Source of the DNA: Anastrepha obliqua
Taxonomy: Eukaryota; Arthropoda; Insecta; Diptera; Tephritidae
Direction: 5' to 3'
DNA: 64,000 nt
Assembly: GCF_027943255.1 (NCBI RefSeq)
Contig: NC_072896.1
Coordinates: forward strand, 48,324,501-48,388,500
Position 1 is the first letter of the stretch, and each line of letters starts with the position of its first letter. Of the stretch, positions 25,434 through 37,900 are shown one piece after another. Below the pieces are notes generated by a model that was not told the origin of the DNA, did not search any database, and saw only the letters and a program-made list of their open reading frames with translations. Both the position numbers and the translations under genes were made by a program.

Positions 25434-25628
25434 TATGTATATATATATGGAACTTGTACCCAATTTGGGTGTTTTTGGCCGACCTCCTCCTACTATTTGT
25501 GGTGTACGTCTTGATGTTGTTCCATAAATGAAGGGACCTACAGTTTTAAGCCGATGATTTTCAATCGGAGGTTCTCCATTGCCTGCCGAGGGGCGACTGC
25601 TATTAGAAAAAACCTCATTTTGTTGATA
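25434..25628 (-). repeat. tRNA-derived SINE body abutting the mariner end
   Basis: It reads in reverse: a TATATA tail next to 25433, then GGGTGTTTTTGGCCGACCTC, TTTGTGGTGTACGTCTTGAT, the CTACAGTTTTAAGCCGA segment, and GCCTGCCGAGGGGCGACTGC ending in TTAGAAAAAACCTCATTTTG. The tRNA-like head is absent. Confidence 0.75.
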
Positions 25629-25649
25629 GAAATTTAATATCTAATATAC

Positions 25650-26640
25650 TTAGTCTTGCCATAAATTCCGTGACAAATTTTAGAATTCATACGGCGATAC
25701 GAATTCGCAAAAAAAATTTCCGTTATTTTTGCTTTTGCTCGCATGCATTGTCTGCATTATACTCAGTTTCGCGGCAAACTTCGCTTTCTCACAATGGAGT
25801 GGGAGCTAAGGAAAATCGTATTGCAGTGATTGCATTACAAAAGTGTGGTAAAAGTGCAAATGAGATTTCCGAATTGCTGTAAAAACTTAATATTTCGAGA
25901 ATGTTTGTTTCCCGCACAATCAATCGTTTTGCCCAAACGTCTGAAGTGAGAGAAAAGAAGTGGTCGTCCTCGCATGGTTCGAACCAGTGCAGCCATAAAA
26001 GCCGTTCGAGAAAGAATTCGTAGAAACCCCTTAGAAATATTAAAATCATGTTCAGGGAAATGAATGTATCAACCAGATCCATGTCAAGACTAATTAGGGA
26101 TGATCTCCACAAGAAAGTCTTTCGGCGCTCAACTGGTAATCTTTTGACAAAGCGCTTGAAATAAATTTGACTCGACAGATGCAAGCAGCTTCGGTGGCAC
26201 ACGGTCAACGCCATGAAAATATTCTTTTCACAGATGAGGAAATGTTCACTGCTGAAGAAGTTTATAATAAGCAAAACGACAAAATCTTTGTTAAAATTTC
26301 TAAAGGCGCAAAAAATGTTGTTCCAAGGGTTCAGCGTGGCCACCATCCAGTCTCCGTAATGGTTTGGGGGGGAATGTCTTGTAAAGGCGTTAAATCTCTT
26401 CATTTCTGCGAAAAAGGTTTTAAGACCGGGGCAAAAGTGCACCAGGAAGATGTCTTAGAAGTCGTGGTAAAGCAGTTGAGCAGTACTCTCTTCAATGGAG
26501 AGCGTTGGACCTTCCAGCAAGATTCCGCTCCAGCTTATCAGACAAAAACCACCCAGTAGTGGCTAAAAAACAATATCATTGGCTGTCTGCGCACTTAACT
26601 TGCAACAGAACTTATGCCGGTTTCCAAAAAACTATGTAGG
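25650..26640 (+). pseudogene. Tc1/mariner-superfamily transposase pseudogene (maT-like)
   Basis: Plus-strand pieces read KENRIAVIALQKCGKSANEI (N-terminal DNA-binding helix, near 25810), then NISRMFVSRTINRF after a stop at 25880, a middle part with frameshifts, ENILFTDEEMFTAEEVYNKQ (first catalytic Asp, near 26215), VPRVQRGHHPVSVMVWGGMS, and FQQDSAPAYQTKTTQ with the second Asp (near 26512), ending in a stop at about 26558. The pattern is that of insect Tc1/mariner elements of the maT/DD37D kind. The C-terminal third and a clear right terminus are missing. Confidence 0.75.
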
Positions 26641-27029
26641 CAAATGTGATGGTAGCTTCAAAATTCGCTTTACAAATCATTACTACCTTTTTTGCTGCAG
26701 CTGTTCTGTTTTCAGCCTATTTTTTAAATCTGAGGTATTATTTCCAATCCTAAGTAAGCATATCGAGACACAGTCTGTATTTCTTCCTTACTATAATACC
26801 ATTTCTCCTCTATGCTAAGTTTCTTCCTTTTCTGAACACCATGGCTTGTGACTTGTAGCCCAGCCCCCGCGGCTCAAAACGGACCCATTTTGTGGTCTAA
26901 GTGGCATCGTTGTCTCTGTGTGCGATGCGGCTGCCAAACCTAACCTAACTTATGCCCACCATAACTTTAGGAATGCAGTCCATAAATGAAATTCCTCTGT
27001 AGTTTTCAACTAGGGCAGGATTCTTCTTC
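26641..27029. other. Intergenic stretch with a possible LINE 3' tail
   Basis: GCGGCTGCCAAACCTAACCT at about 26927-26946 looks like the short-repeat tail that ends several insect LINEs. Nothing else is recognised. Confidence 0.3.
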
Positions 27030-27375
27030 TTTTTCTTAATTGGCGCGATAACCGCTTACGCGATTTTGGCCGAGTTTAACAAAGCGCGCCAGTCGTTTCT
27101 TTCTCGTGCTAACCGGCGCCAATTGGACACACCAAGCCAAGTCCTTCTCCCCCTGATCCTTCCAACGCAGAGGAGGCCTTCCTCTTCCTCTGCTACCACC
27201 AGCTGGTACCGCATCGAATACTTTCACAGCCGGAGCGTTTGTATCCATTCGGACGACATGACCCTGCCAACCTACGCAAAGAATGTTCAACATCGAAAAG
27301 CTGCAATCGCAACAGACAGCTAGAAGATTCGCCACTCGACTCTCACTCCTGCTCTCAGAGAGCACTGCCCTAGGG
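27030..27375 (-). pseudogene. LINE (RTE/CR1-like) ORF2 C-terminal fragment
   Basis: The minus strand reads LCVGWQGHVVRMDTNAPAVK followed by VFDAVPAGGSRGRGRPPLRW and KDQGEKDLA. W.GHV.RM, then G.RGRPP.RW, is the usual end of many insect non-LTR reverse transcriptase proteins. It is truncated at its 5' side. Confidence 0.65.
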
Positions 27376-27492
27376 CAGGATTGCATCTACATATATTATT
27401 TGAGAAGGGTTTTAAATTTATATCACTTTTTTATTTAAAGTGAAAATTATTTCATTTGTAACAAAACAAGAGACGATAGTTAAATTTATGCG

Positions 27493-28704
27493 TACAGGGT
27501 CCAGCACTTGAAGTTTAAACAATTAAAAAGGCTATACATTTAGTTTGGAAAGTTACTTCTATTCAATTCAAAGTAAAAACTGTGTGAAAATAATACAAAA
27601 TTAAGAATCCATTTACTTTTCCTCGATATAACCACCTTTTGCCTTGACTATGGTCTTGAGGCGGTCCAGAAACGAATCGCAAGCGGCCCGAATGCAGGTA
27701 TTTTGGTACACTCGCTGACTTTTAAGCGCCTCGAGACTGGCCCAAAGAGAATAATCCATCGGATTCGTGTCTGGTGAATTTGAGAGCCATTGTGTGGACG
27801 TTGTGAAGTTCGGAACTCTGTTTTTTAGCCATTCTTGGTTCACTCGAGCTTTGTGAGACCGTGTGGAGTCCCATTGAAACGTCCATGGTCTGCCACCGAA
27901 ATATTTGCCACGCCCGGTTTCAAAGCAACCTCTAGAATACTTTCCCGGTAATATTTCGCATTTACCTTGACGCCAAGCGGTTACAGCGGCCCAAACCATT
28001 ACCTGTGGCGAGTGATGTCTCCTGGTGGCCAATCGATGACTCAAACTCTCTTATGAACGGTCGGTCAAATAAACCCTAACGTTTTGGGAGTTTACGAATT
28101 GCTCAATTTGAAAAATTGTCTTGTCAGAAATTGATCGCTTCGGCCAAGCGAAGCAAGTCTGACTTCTTGCTGCTTTGGTGTGAGACCATGCGCTTTTTGG
28201 ATCTTGTAAGTCTAGTAAGGCTTGACTTTGAGATCATTTTTCAGTACGCGGCGGATGCTACGGTCAGATATTTTCAGTTCTTTCATCATTTGATTGGCGT
28301 TTCGTCGGTGATTTCGCTCAAGTCGCTTCTTCACTTTTTGAAACATTTCACGTGACGTTGCAGTCTTTTGATGACCACCTCCATGACGTTTCGCGATGCT
28401 ACCAGTATAATTGTAACGAGTAATGGTGCAATAAACAAAAAAATGATTTACTTTAAAGGGCTCTAGCTGACAAACAATCGCTTGTGATTGTAATTTTCCA
28501 GCCAAATATAATGCAATCACACTATTACGTTTTAAATCCATTAATGATTCTCTTTTTTCACGTTTACTCTCGCCAAAATGCTTCCGCGCGCTTGTAAACA
28601 ATACGCTGGACTGTCATTTAACCAACTAACAAACAGCTAATGGTACGTGCATCAGCTGCGCGAGCGGTCTGAAGTTGGTAACACTTCGAATGCCGGACCC
28701 TGTA
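27493..28704 (-). mobile_element. Full-length Tc1-like element, family A, decayed transposase
   Basis: The inverted ends are CAGGGTCCAGCACTTGAAGT (27495) and CAGGGTCCGGCATTCGAAGT (inverted, ending 28702), flanked by TA, about 1.2 kb. The transposase runs on minus: the N-terminal part at 28601-28212 has SIAKRHGGGHQKTAT and VKKRLERNHRRNANQM; the C-terminal part at 28044-27613 has VMVWAAVTAWRQGKCEILPG, WTFQWDSTRSHKA (second catalytic Asp) and PDTNPMDYSLWASLEALK (third acidic position), ending KGGYIEEK. A break at about 28050-28210 separates the halves, so it is not intact. This is the reference copy for the family in the window. Confidence 0.85.
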
Positions 28705-28740
28705 ATAATACTTTAGCCTCTTCATATCTGATAAAGTAAC

Positions 28741-29437
28741 TTAAGGGGTTAGGGGTAGTCAGAGGACCGAAAAAATTATGATTTTTAATAATTTTTTTTC
28801 TGTTAGTCAATTGCTTTATTTTACAAAAATAAGAACATAACATTAGCATTAATACATCATGTTTCGACTTGACTTTAGAAAAATTTCAAAAAAAATCAGT
28901 AATTTTAAAAGTTATCGCTGTTTGTGCGGAGCGCGTTTCTCCAGAAGTCCCTTGCGTTGATCAACACAAGTTCTTGGAGATTCATTTAAAATCAATCGGA
29001 CACGAGAAATTAGTTTTATTAATAGACAATCTTGTTCCTGATCGAAGCTTTTTTTTTAATTAAGAATATGGCGGCTTCAGGAATATTTTTCAGATTTTCG
29101 AGAAAAAAAACCGACAATTATTGTTTAAAAAAATCGAAATTTTTGAAGAAAAAATTCTTCGATCAGGCACGAGATTTTTATGTTTTTCCAAAGCAATATA
29201 CATTTTATACGGTTTTTTAGTTACAGTTATCACCAGTTCCAAAAACATAGTTTTGAGAAAAACACATTTAAAGTGTTACCGAAGCGCCCGAGCCCCTTTG
29301 TTCATTGTTGAATAACTCGTAAAGTATTTGAGGGATTCACTTCAAATTTTCACACAATATTTTTGAGAAATTGTACTTTAAGAAAATGCTATAAACTCCA
29401 ATTTTTTGAAAATTCTGACTAGCCCCAACCTCTTAAG
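28741..29437. mobile_element. TTAA-bounded MITE (foldback ends)
   Basis: The left end is TTAAGGGGTTAGGGGTAGTC and the right end, inverted, is TTAAGAGGTTGGGGCTAGTC, both followed by AG. The interior has no coding frame. TTAA at both outer edges suggests a piggyBac-type TTAA target, which is inference. A second, 5'-truncated copy lies at 47735-48258. Confidence 0.7.
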
Positions 29438-30419
29438 GTATGTCGAAAAAAAAATTGATGCAAAGAAATGAAAAAGTAAACAAATCTATTTTTTGGTTGA
29501 AAGAAATGCATACCATATATTTTTTAATTTCGCACAATCAATGTGGAAAGTAGTAGGGTCTAATACATATTCATTTATGTAAATAAAAAAAATCAGTGAG
29601 TCAGTACAACCTTTAGTGCTGTTTTAAATTTACAAATGCACTTTTTTATGATTTTGCTGTACTTCAATTTTACTGCATACAAACGTACACACACACACAC
29701 ATATATTTGCATACACTGCTTGCAAGTTCATTTCAGCTGGTTGTCAAATTCCGTAAATAAATAAAAGCTCTCCACATTATCGCAAATTTAGCTACTCTCG
29801 TAAGAGAACTTTGCATATCCTGAGCTTTACAATGTGTCGCTATTTCGTAGTCGCCGAAAAGGATTACTAGTATCTTCGGCTTTTTGCTTTGACACATATT
29901 CATACCAAGGCAAGCAGTTTGTTCTTTTGTTGTAAATATTAAGAGGAAAACGCAGATGAAATTGCATTTATTAAAATGTGCTAAACGTTTTAAACACTTA
30001 AAGCATACAACTGATATCATTTTCGTAGTTAATTCAAGCAGTTCTATTATTAGTTTTATCTAAGTATGAAAAATATCAAAAATGCTCCTAATATAAAATA
30101 ATTTTCCTCATATGTGAAACAATGAAGCAGAAGTAAACTTAAAATTCCTAACATCAAACGTTGTACAAAATCGATATCTCGCCAAATCTCGGAGGTGCGT
30201 TGGCCACGTTTAAGCGATGCGAAGCGGGGAGTGGCAGAGTACTGCGTTTAAATTGTGCATTTTTAACAATAACTGTGACAGTATTACAATATAAGTTATG
30301 AAAAATTGGATGTGACACACAGCGCCAAGCTCCAGTTGAATGTGTGAAAAAATTGAAACAAAACCACAGTAGTGAAATAAAAAGTCCTTTTAAAAGCAAA
30401 ACAAGATTTATAAAATACG
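29438..30419. other. Intergenic stretch, no gene recognised
   Basis: The sequence is AT-rich, with a CA microsatellite at about 29688-29702. No coding or repeat match is recognised. Confidence 0.4.
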
Positions 30420-30484
30420 AAGCTCTTGTGTTTCAACTAAATTTTTCAAATTTAAAGAAAATTAGAAACAACTTAGAAGTAAAG
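30420..30484 (+). other. Possible non-coding first exon of the two-TM gene
   Basis: The acceptor TTTTTATAG|CAAAATG sits directly before the two-TM ATG at 34930, so an upstream non-coding exon must exist. A good donor AAAG|GTAAGG occurs at 30484. The pairing is a guess, and other upstream donors are possible. Confidence 0.2.
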
Positions 30485-31034
30485 GTAAGGAAAATATGTC
30501 ATATACGCAAATATTGATATTGTAAATATGTCAGCGTAAGCATCCCAAGAATGAGTATAAAGGCACACGCATGAATTTTAGTCACATACACACACAAACC
30601 TACACATATTCATACATATTTATATATACATACATATACAAGGCATGGACCTGGTAAAGTAATACATATGTAAAAATATTGTCTACTAACTATACAGTCG
30701 CACTTTCAATGAATGGTAAACAGTATAAGCCTAATTTTTAGGTATGAAGGGTTAGCAGGTTGAGGGTAAATGATTCATAGCGTTATTGTCACAACCAAGC
30801 AACTTCATTTTCGCTTTTAAAATGTATGTAAACTATTTGGAGCCTTGTTAGTGACATGGAAACCATGACTACTTCTCCCCACTTCTCTAACGCAAAGAAG
30901 CAACTGGTAAATCAGACATGGGCGTAGTGCATTAGTTTTGAGTGCACTGATGTATTAACTGCCACTAATTCTCGTGCTAGTGGAGTTGGTTTCTATTAAG
31001 TTCTAGTAATTGTTTAGTGAATCGATGCAGTCGC

Positions 31035-31938
31035 CAGCCAAATAAAAAGGAAAATAATACAAAATTAAGAATCAATTTACTTTTTCTCGATATAACCACC
31101 TTTTGCCTTGACTATGGCCTTGAGACCGTCCAGAAACGAATTGCAAGCGGCCCGAATGTGACTTGCAGGTATTTTGACCCACTCGCGGACAATGACTTTT
31201 TTCAGCGCCTCGAAGCTGGTGAATCTGTTAGTTCGGACCTTGCTCTCTAAAATGGCCCGAAGAGAATAATCCATCGGATTCGCGTCTGGTGAATTTGGGT
31301 GCCATTGTGTGGATGTTATGAAGTTCGGTACGTTGTGTTTTAGCCATTATTGGTTTACTCGAGCTATGTCAGATGGTACCGAGTGCTGTTGAAACGTCCA
31401 TGGTCTGACACCGTAATGTTTGTCCGCGCACGGCTTCAAAGCAACCTCCAGAATACTTTCTCGGCAATATTTCTCATTTACCTTGACGCCAGGCGGTTAC
31501 AGCGGCCCAAACCATTACCTGTGACGGGTGCTGCCTCCTGGAGCCAATCGATGACTCAAATTCTGGTATGAACGGTCGATCAAATAAACCCTAACGTTTT
31601 GGGAGTTTACGAATTGCTCAATTTGGAAAAAATTGTCTCGTCAGAAAACACAATGTTCGGCAATTGACCGCTTTCGGCTAAACGAAGCAACTCCTTCGCT
31701 CTCTCAAGTTTGACTTGTTGCTGCTTTGGTGTGAGATCATGCGCCTTTTGGATCTTGACTTTGAGATCATTTTTCAATATGCGGCAGATGCTACGGTTAG
31801 ATATTTTCAGTTCTTTTGCCATTTGATTGGCACTTCGTCGGTGATTTCGCTCAATTCGCTTCTTCACTTTTTGAACCATTTCGCGTGACGTTGCAGCCTT
31901 TTGATGACCACCTCCATGACGTTTCGCGATGTTACCAG
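31035..31938 (-). mobile_element. Tc1-like family A copy, truncated at both ends
   Basis: The minus strand matches the 27.5-28.7 kb copy: KGGYIEKK at the C-terminus, DYSLRAILESKVRTNRFTSF near 31260, LPNIVFSDETIFSKL (first catalytic Asp) near 31630, and [20 protein letters not shown] near 31850. Neither CAGGGTCC terminus is present. The right side stops abruptly at GTTACCAG (31938), where a mariner fragment starts. Confidence 0.75.
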
Positions 31939-31944
31939 AATCAA

Positions 31945-32330
31945 GAAAGAAGAAACTTTATGGTGACAAAGAAGCCCATAATTTTTGGGTATAATTTTTG
32001 TGCAAGTGGTTTAAAATTGTTTTATGGTCCGTATTGAGCTCATGGGTGATGTTGTGACTATTAACATGCCGGTCACCTTCGATTATTTCTGTGATTTGAT
32101 CAACATTTTCGACATTGCCGAAATTTTCTTGAACATCAAAAATGCCTGAACGGAATCGACGAAACCAAAATCGCACGTAATTAGCTGTTGCAGTATCGGC
32201 ATCCATTCACAATTTCAGCGGCCTCCCTTGCATTTTCGCTTTTATCAAAGAAAAACTGTAAAATGTACCGAATTTCCTCTTTTGTTGACTGCCCTTGTTC
32301 ACGCCCTGTAACTCACAACTGAATGGAACA
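31945..32330 (-). pseudogene. Mariner transposase N-terminal fragment
   Basis: The minus strand reads VRFWFRRFRSGIFDVQENFG, then EIIEGDRHVNSHNITHELNT and DHKTILNHLHK. This is the typical mariner helix-turn-helix region (W-F-R-R-F-R-S-G, H-K-T-V-L-N-H-L). It is fused to the Tc1-like fragment on its left. An upstream frameshift precedes the first exon-like part. Confidence 0.8.
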
Positions 32331-32549
32331 AACAAAAAAGAGGAAAAGAAATTTTTATTTTGGGTGAAATGCCACCTAAACTGTAAATTGTTAGATCGAT
32401 ACTTTTTGAGATATTGCTCACTACAGCTATTGGTTTTTTTCTATTGGTTTATATCCTGTACTTAATTTTTACACAGGATTTGTGTTCCAAGCGGTACTTT
32501 TGCCTTCTAATCAGTGCTACTAGCAAATTTCTTAGAAACCTTTTCTATG

Positions 32550-33240
32550 CTCCAAACCGTCAAAAATAAATCTCTAAATGTATCTGGAGCTGGCAATTGA
32601 AAGTGAACGAAAATAAATCTTCACATGTAACTCTTACCACAAGCAGAACCACTTGCCCACAAATCAATTTAATCCTTACCTCAATCCCGCAATCTGATAC
32701 TGGCTCATACCAAGGCATTCATTTGGATAAACGGCTTGGCTGTTAAACTGTAAATCTTCCCATCTCAATGGACAACAAGCTTATCCTATACAAATCTGAC
32801 AGTTTCTGGCTTTATGCTGCGATTCAAGAGGTTGCCTGAGTCTTTCTGGGCTCAGAAGTGAAGAAAACTACGGAACCCAAGCTGGCGCTACACTGTGGGG
32901 CTAAACCAAGTAAAGTACTTATTAGGAGGTTGCAATCAAAAGAGGTTCAAAGACAAACTGATAATGCCCACAGATCTTCTTTGCAGACTGCGAAGTGATT
33001 TGCATAGGATCGGGATATGGTCAAACGGCTCCTGTCCATTCCGCGCCCAATTACCAGAAACACCACCACACTTGCTTCTCGAATGCGATGACATATCGAG
33101 AAGAGGAAGTAAGCATTTCGGCTGGAAGACCAGCTTAGTGCCATCGTAGTTTTATTGAAAAAACAGGGTCTGGCTGAGGTATTCTGAATAGTAGGATGAC
33201 TGGGATCATAAGACTGTCCCCTATTCAAACCATTCTATGA
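32550..33240 (+). pseudogene. Jockey-like LINE remnants (RT end and Cys-rich C-terminus)
   Basis: The plus strand has LKVNENKSSHVTLTTSRTTC near 32590, SDTGSYQGIHLDKRLA near 32700 (the jockey YLGIHLDRRL block) and MDNKLILYKS near 32770. After a break it has LHRIGIWSNGSCPFRA near 33000 and ETPPHLLLECDDISRRGSKH near 33058, a Cys/His-type C-terminus. Many stops and shifts occur, and two different LINE copies may be joined. Confidence 0.6.
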
Positions 33241-33594
33241 AATTTATGCACAAAGCTGTGTAAAGCGCCCAAGGCAGGTGTTACAATTAAAATGTACTGT
33301 TTGGACCATGGCTGAAAAATAAAACTTGAATTAATAAGGCAGCTTTCGTTGTTCATTTCTGAAATTCGGGTTTTTTCTTTCGGCGTTTCGGCATTACGAT
33401 TCATGCGGTGCTGCTTTGGAACTATTTACATACATATGTATCGAATGTTTTTTAAGAACTTGAGACCTTAAAATGATAAATAAGACAAAATAGTAATTTT
33501 GGTTGGAATTATTTTTTTTTATTATAATCCCGTTGATAATTGAATGCCATTTATTTTTTGAATTTGATATCCGCCGCGGCTACGAGTCGATCAG

Positions 33595-33735
33595 TACAAT
33601 TATTGACTGCTTTTTCCAATAATGACATCAATGGTGGCTTGAATATTGCAATAAATCAACTGTATGGCAATTTGCGCTGTCTTAGAAACAAAAATTCCGT
33701 CAGCATGGCTTGATAGCGCTTGCCATTCACCGTAA
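33595..33735 (-). pseudogene. IS630-like transposase C-terminal fragment
   Basis: The minus strand carries IQATIDV with a CNIQATID-like helix matching the fragment at 15985-16285. It is interrupted by a SINE body on its right. Confidence 0.35.
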
Positions 33736-33737
33736 CG

Positions 33738-33935
33738 GCAGAGGTGCTTGGCCGAGCTTCTCCTCCTAATTGTGGTGTGCGTCTTGATGTTGTTCCACAA
33801 ATGGAGGGACCTACAGTTTTAAGTCGACTTTGAACGGCAGATATTTTTTATGAGGAACCTTTTAATGACAGAAATACATTCGAAGGTTTGACATTACCTC
33901 CCGATGGACGACAATACTTTTCTATCATTTTGTGT
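33738..33935 (-). repeat. tRNA-derived SINE body, reverse
   Basis: The order is GGCCGAGCTTCTCCTCCTAA, TTGTGGTGTGCGTCTTGATG, TTGTTCCACAAATGGAGGGA, the CTACAGTTTTAAG segment, then ACATTACCTCCCGATGGACG. This is the reverse complement of the family's 3' body. The head is missing. Confidence 0.7.
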
Positions 33936-34929
33936 TTCGTGCTCCAGGTTACTTCCCCTTTATAATTCTACCATGGTTTGGGAATTACAACTTATCACTT
34001 TTGAGTTGTATAAACGAAACGCGATTCTGTGGGACACTCAATATTAACGGACAGTCAAGACTTCAAATAAGAGTGGGCTGTCGAGTCAAAACAACCTATG
34101 ACACATAAGAAAATATAATATTTATTTTGAGATGCTTGTAGTTTGCTTCTTTCTTAACTATCAAAGCGCACAGAACATAAATTGTCAACCAATAGACATT
34201 TCACTTGTCGGTGCTCCCGACGATATGAACATACACGCTAACGAGAGCTTTGATGAATTACTTTTTTATTGATTCCAACGTGGTGACATTGCGCTGACTA
34301 TTTGGAGTAAAAAAGATAGAACTATAGTTTCCGAAGACAAATGTTACACAAATGGCTGAATTAAGATGAACATTCGCAAAATTGCGAGACTAGTTTGAGT
34401 CAGTGTGACAAGTGAAAACACGAGATGTTCTAAACAGGTCAAAAAGTAATAGTTTCATTGACCCTTTGAGCAACATGCGGTTAAAATAGGGCCCCTGTCA
34501 CTCTACATATTTCGTAGCTGCGAACTCGAGAGTAATAAGGAAATTGTCCTTCACTATCTACACTTCATAAGGGTGCAGCGTTGGCACACCACAGATACAA
34601 AATTTAAAATTTTTCTGACATCCCCTGGTGCTCCTTGTCTAACATAAAAAGATTCATTTAAAAGTTTTAAAGGTTTGAAGATAACAGTAAATCGTGACAA
34701 GAGACGATTTCAGAGATTCTAGCGGAAATCGTATCAAAATGGATATGCATGCTCTAATTAAGTCCTGGGCTAGACATGCAGATGCGGCTACTGCCAATCA
34801 GTCATATGAGAAATAATCATAGTAATCATTTCTGCACATTAAGTGTCTTTTTCTAAGATTTTCCTTGCATTTTCTTTATATTAAATACAGCTTATCAAAG
34901 GTGTTTGTTTCATTAATTTTTATAGCAAA
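33936..34929. other. Sequence upstream of the two-TM gene
   Basis: No element is recognised between the SINE and the first coding exon. This is probably the 5' UTR intron. The acceptor at 34925-26 is clear. Confidence 0.4.
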
Positions 34930-37900
34930 ATGCATTCGGTGGGCATCCATTCGGCGATGGCGATAAAACGCCAACGAAAGCGACGTGATGAACAGAAACG
35001 TGCGCGGGAAAGACGCTACAGTACGCAAAGTTCCGAGAGTGGAGAAACATTCCATTCGCCAAGTGGTTCCTTTCGACGTAAGTTTCACCATGCGCATAGC
35101 GTTGCTAAGCCTGGACCAAACATGCTTGATAGTCAGGTAAAAATCCATCATAATATTTGCCGATAAGTAAGCGCATATGTAATCTTTGAGTTATTCCTGG
35201 AGGAGGATATATGAATGTACTACACACATACATATTTATGTACGTATATGCTTACAGGTTGTCACAAGCATCGGAATGCTTCACATTGGCATCGTATTTA
35301 TAGTTTTTGGAATATTTTTATGTGGTGCTGGTATTATACCCGATGAAACAATGTCATGGAATGTGTTCAGTAAGTAAAAAATCAAATGTACTGTATATGT
35401 ATGTATAAAAATATGTTAGTTATAGGGTGAGATAACAGGGAAAGATATCAAATTCATTCATGGTATTATTTTGAAGCTATAATTGGTGTTTACTCCTGTT
35501 TGGGGTGTGCGTCTTGGTGTTTCACAAATGGTTTTTTAGGAGACGCTTTTTCAAGGCAGAAACACACTAAGAGGTGTATTGTATTGCCTGCCGGGGGGCG
35601 ACCGCTATTAGAAAAAACTGTTTCTATAATTTTGGTGTTTAATGCCTAAGGCCTTTGGACCTGGGAGCTTCCGAATACTAACCAAGCACCAAACATTCGG
35701 CTACGGCGGCCGCCACTGCTTGCTGTATTGTGCGTCATTCATATGATCGCCTCGGTTCGCACGGAAACACTGCCACCCGCGCTCAAGCAAAGGTTAGCTT
35801 GTTAGTTAAGATTAAGGGCTTAAAATAGTTGTAGAGAAAATAATTGAGAGGTGTAAAGCCGCTTGAAAATTTGATAAACGCTCGCATGAGATCCCCAGTC
35901 GTCAGGTTTCTATTTCACAACTTTGAGTGTTCCGTCGCTTGTATGACATTTAGTGCCACCTTACTCGATGCAATTCTTCTTCTTCTTTCTTATTCGTAAT
36001 GCAATGCTAATGGTACGCCTTAAAGGAAAACTCAGCAGCAAATTGACCACAAACAAAGACGTTCGACAGGGATGCCTCTTATCGCCGTTGCCTTTTGTTT
36101 ATAACAGTTCTTGAAGGCGTCTTAAAACTTAAAAATACAGAAGTTCCAAATGGACTGCAATGGAGGGTAAGGCAGAAACTTATTGAGCTGACGAGATCTG
36201 TTTTATGACTTACACATCAGGACGCGCAGTCGATCGTAAAGTAAACTTCACAAAAACTAAGCTTATGAGAATACAAATACATCTCCTCTTGAACTCACTA
36301 ACAACGAAAATGAAGATGGGGATGAGTTCTGCTACCTCGGTAGTCAAATCACAAAAGATGGCTTGCTTGTATTTGTAAAGCACGAACTACGTTTCATAAG
36401 CTTAGCAGTCTGTGGACCTGGATTTTGTGTGATCACATAAGTGTCGACGTCTTCAAACGTTTGTGAACAAATGCCTCAGAATTATATGCGTATCTTTTGG
36501 CCGAGGACAATCTCCAATATGGACCTTTTCCTGCTTACTAAAAGCAATCCAATTAATTCCAAAATAAAAAGATGAAAATGGAATTGGTCTAGACATGCTC
36601 TGCGTAGAGAACACGATAGTGTTGTCAAAATGGCTTTTCAATGGAATTCGCAAGGAAGTCGACGCGGAGGTCGCCCACGTCAACTTTGGATGCACACAAT
36701 TTCTCACGAGAGTTCTTACACCGCCACCTGGAACCAAATCAGATACATAGCGGCTGACTGCAATCATTGGAGAACATTTGTCTCCGCCCGATGTTCCACC
36801 TAGGAGCCATATAATATGCATTATGATGTTTTTCTCAAATAGCTTTTTTTTTTATTTTTAATTGAGAATGTTATCTACATCTATAGTTTATCTAGGAGTA
36901 AAAAAATATTCGAACCACAGCTCGTGGTTTTCAAGCTCTGGCCAAAGAAAGTCAGTTACGATCGCTTTATACTGAGGACCATTGATGCTTTCTTCTCGAA
37001 AGAAATAAGCTCTAATGTTGCGATCTTGTCAAAAGCCGCTGTAAACAGTTAATCTTTGAGGTTGCATTAATGTTTTTTGAACATCTACGGATTGTCTTTT
37101 TTTTCTTTGTTCACTCCTCTCGGTAGCATAAGGCCTCGACAAGACTCTTCCATCGTACATGGGTCTGTGCTGTTGTTTTTGTACTGTCCCATGAGATGTC
37201 GGCATCTGCTACTTCGCGCGGCATCGACATTCTCCAACTGTTTTTTGGTCGACCGCCCTTGCTTTGTTTAGCCGGCAGTTGACATTTTCATCTGCCCCAC
37301 CATTTGCCGTGATGATGCAGCCGAGGTAGTAGAAGCTTTCAACGATTTTCACTGAGCATCCGTCAAGCAATATCTGCCTTGCGTTATTGTGGTTAACTTT
37401 TATAGCCTTGGTCTTGGCGATGCTGACCTCGAGTCCGACAGTGCGTGCCAGCGGGACTAGTTTCTCCGCCTTCGCTTGCATGTCAGAGAGTTTGTGAGAG
37501 AGGAGGTAGATGTCACCGGTGATGTCTGGTGAAACGGATTGTATAAGGAATATAAATGACTTTTTGTTATATGCTTAATTTTTCCTAACTCGGGAGCTCG
37601 ATTTCTTGTGTATCGAAATACACGGGAAAGCGCGAGCAGGAATCCAATGGCATTCTCGGTTAATAGTCTAGTTTACCAAATTTTATCTATGCACATGCAC
37701 GATTATATGTATCTATATGTATAAATTTGTATTATATGTTATGATTTCTTTTCATTTAGGCTCAAGTTCGGCATGGTGGAACGAGGTTACTTGCACTGGA
37801 CTTTTTTCGCTCGGCTTGGGACTTTTTTTGCTTGTACTGAACTGCCTAATCAGCCGCAAAGAGGAAGAAGATCTCGAAGACTACGTTCAAAGGCAATTAA

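Noticed and set aside
27066..27323. 85-codon plus-strand frame
   Set aside because: It is antisense to the LINE C-terminal fragment at 27030-27375.
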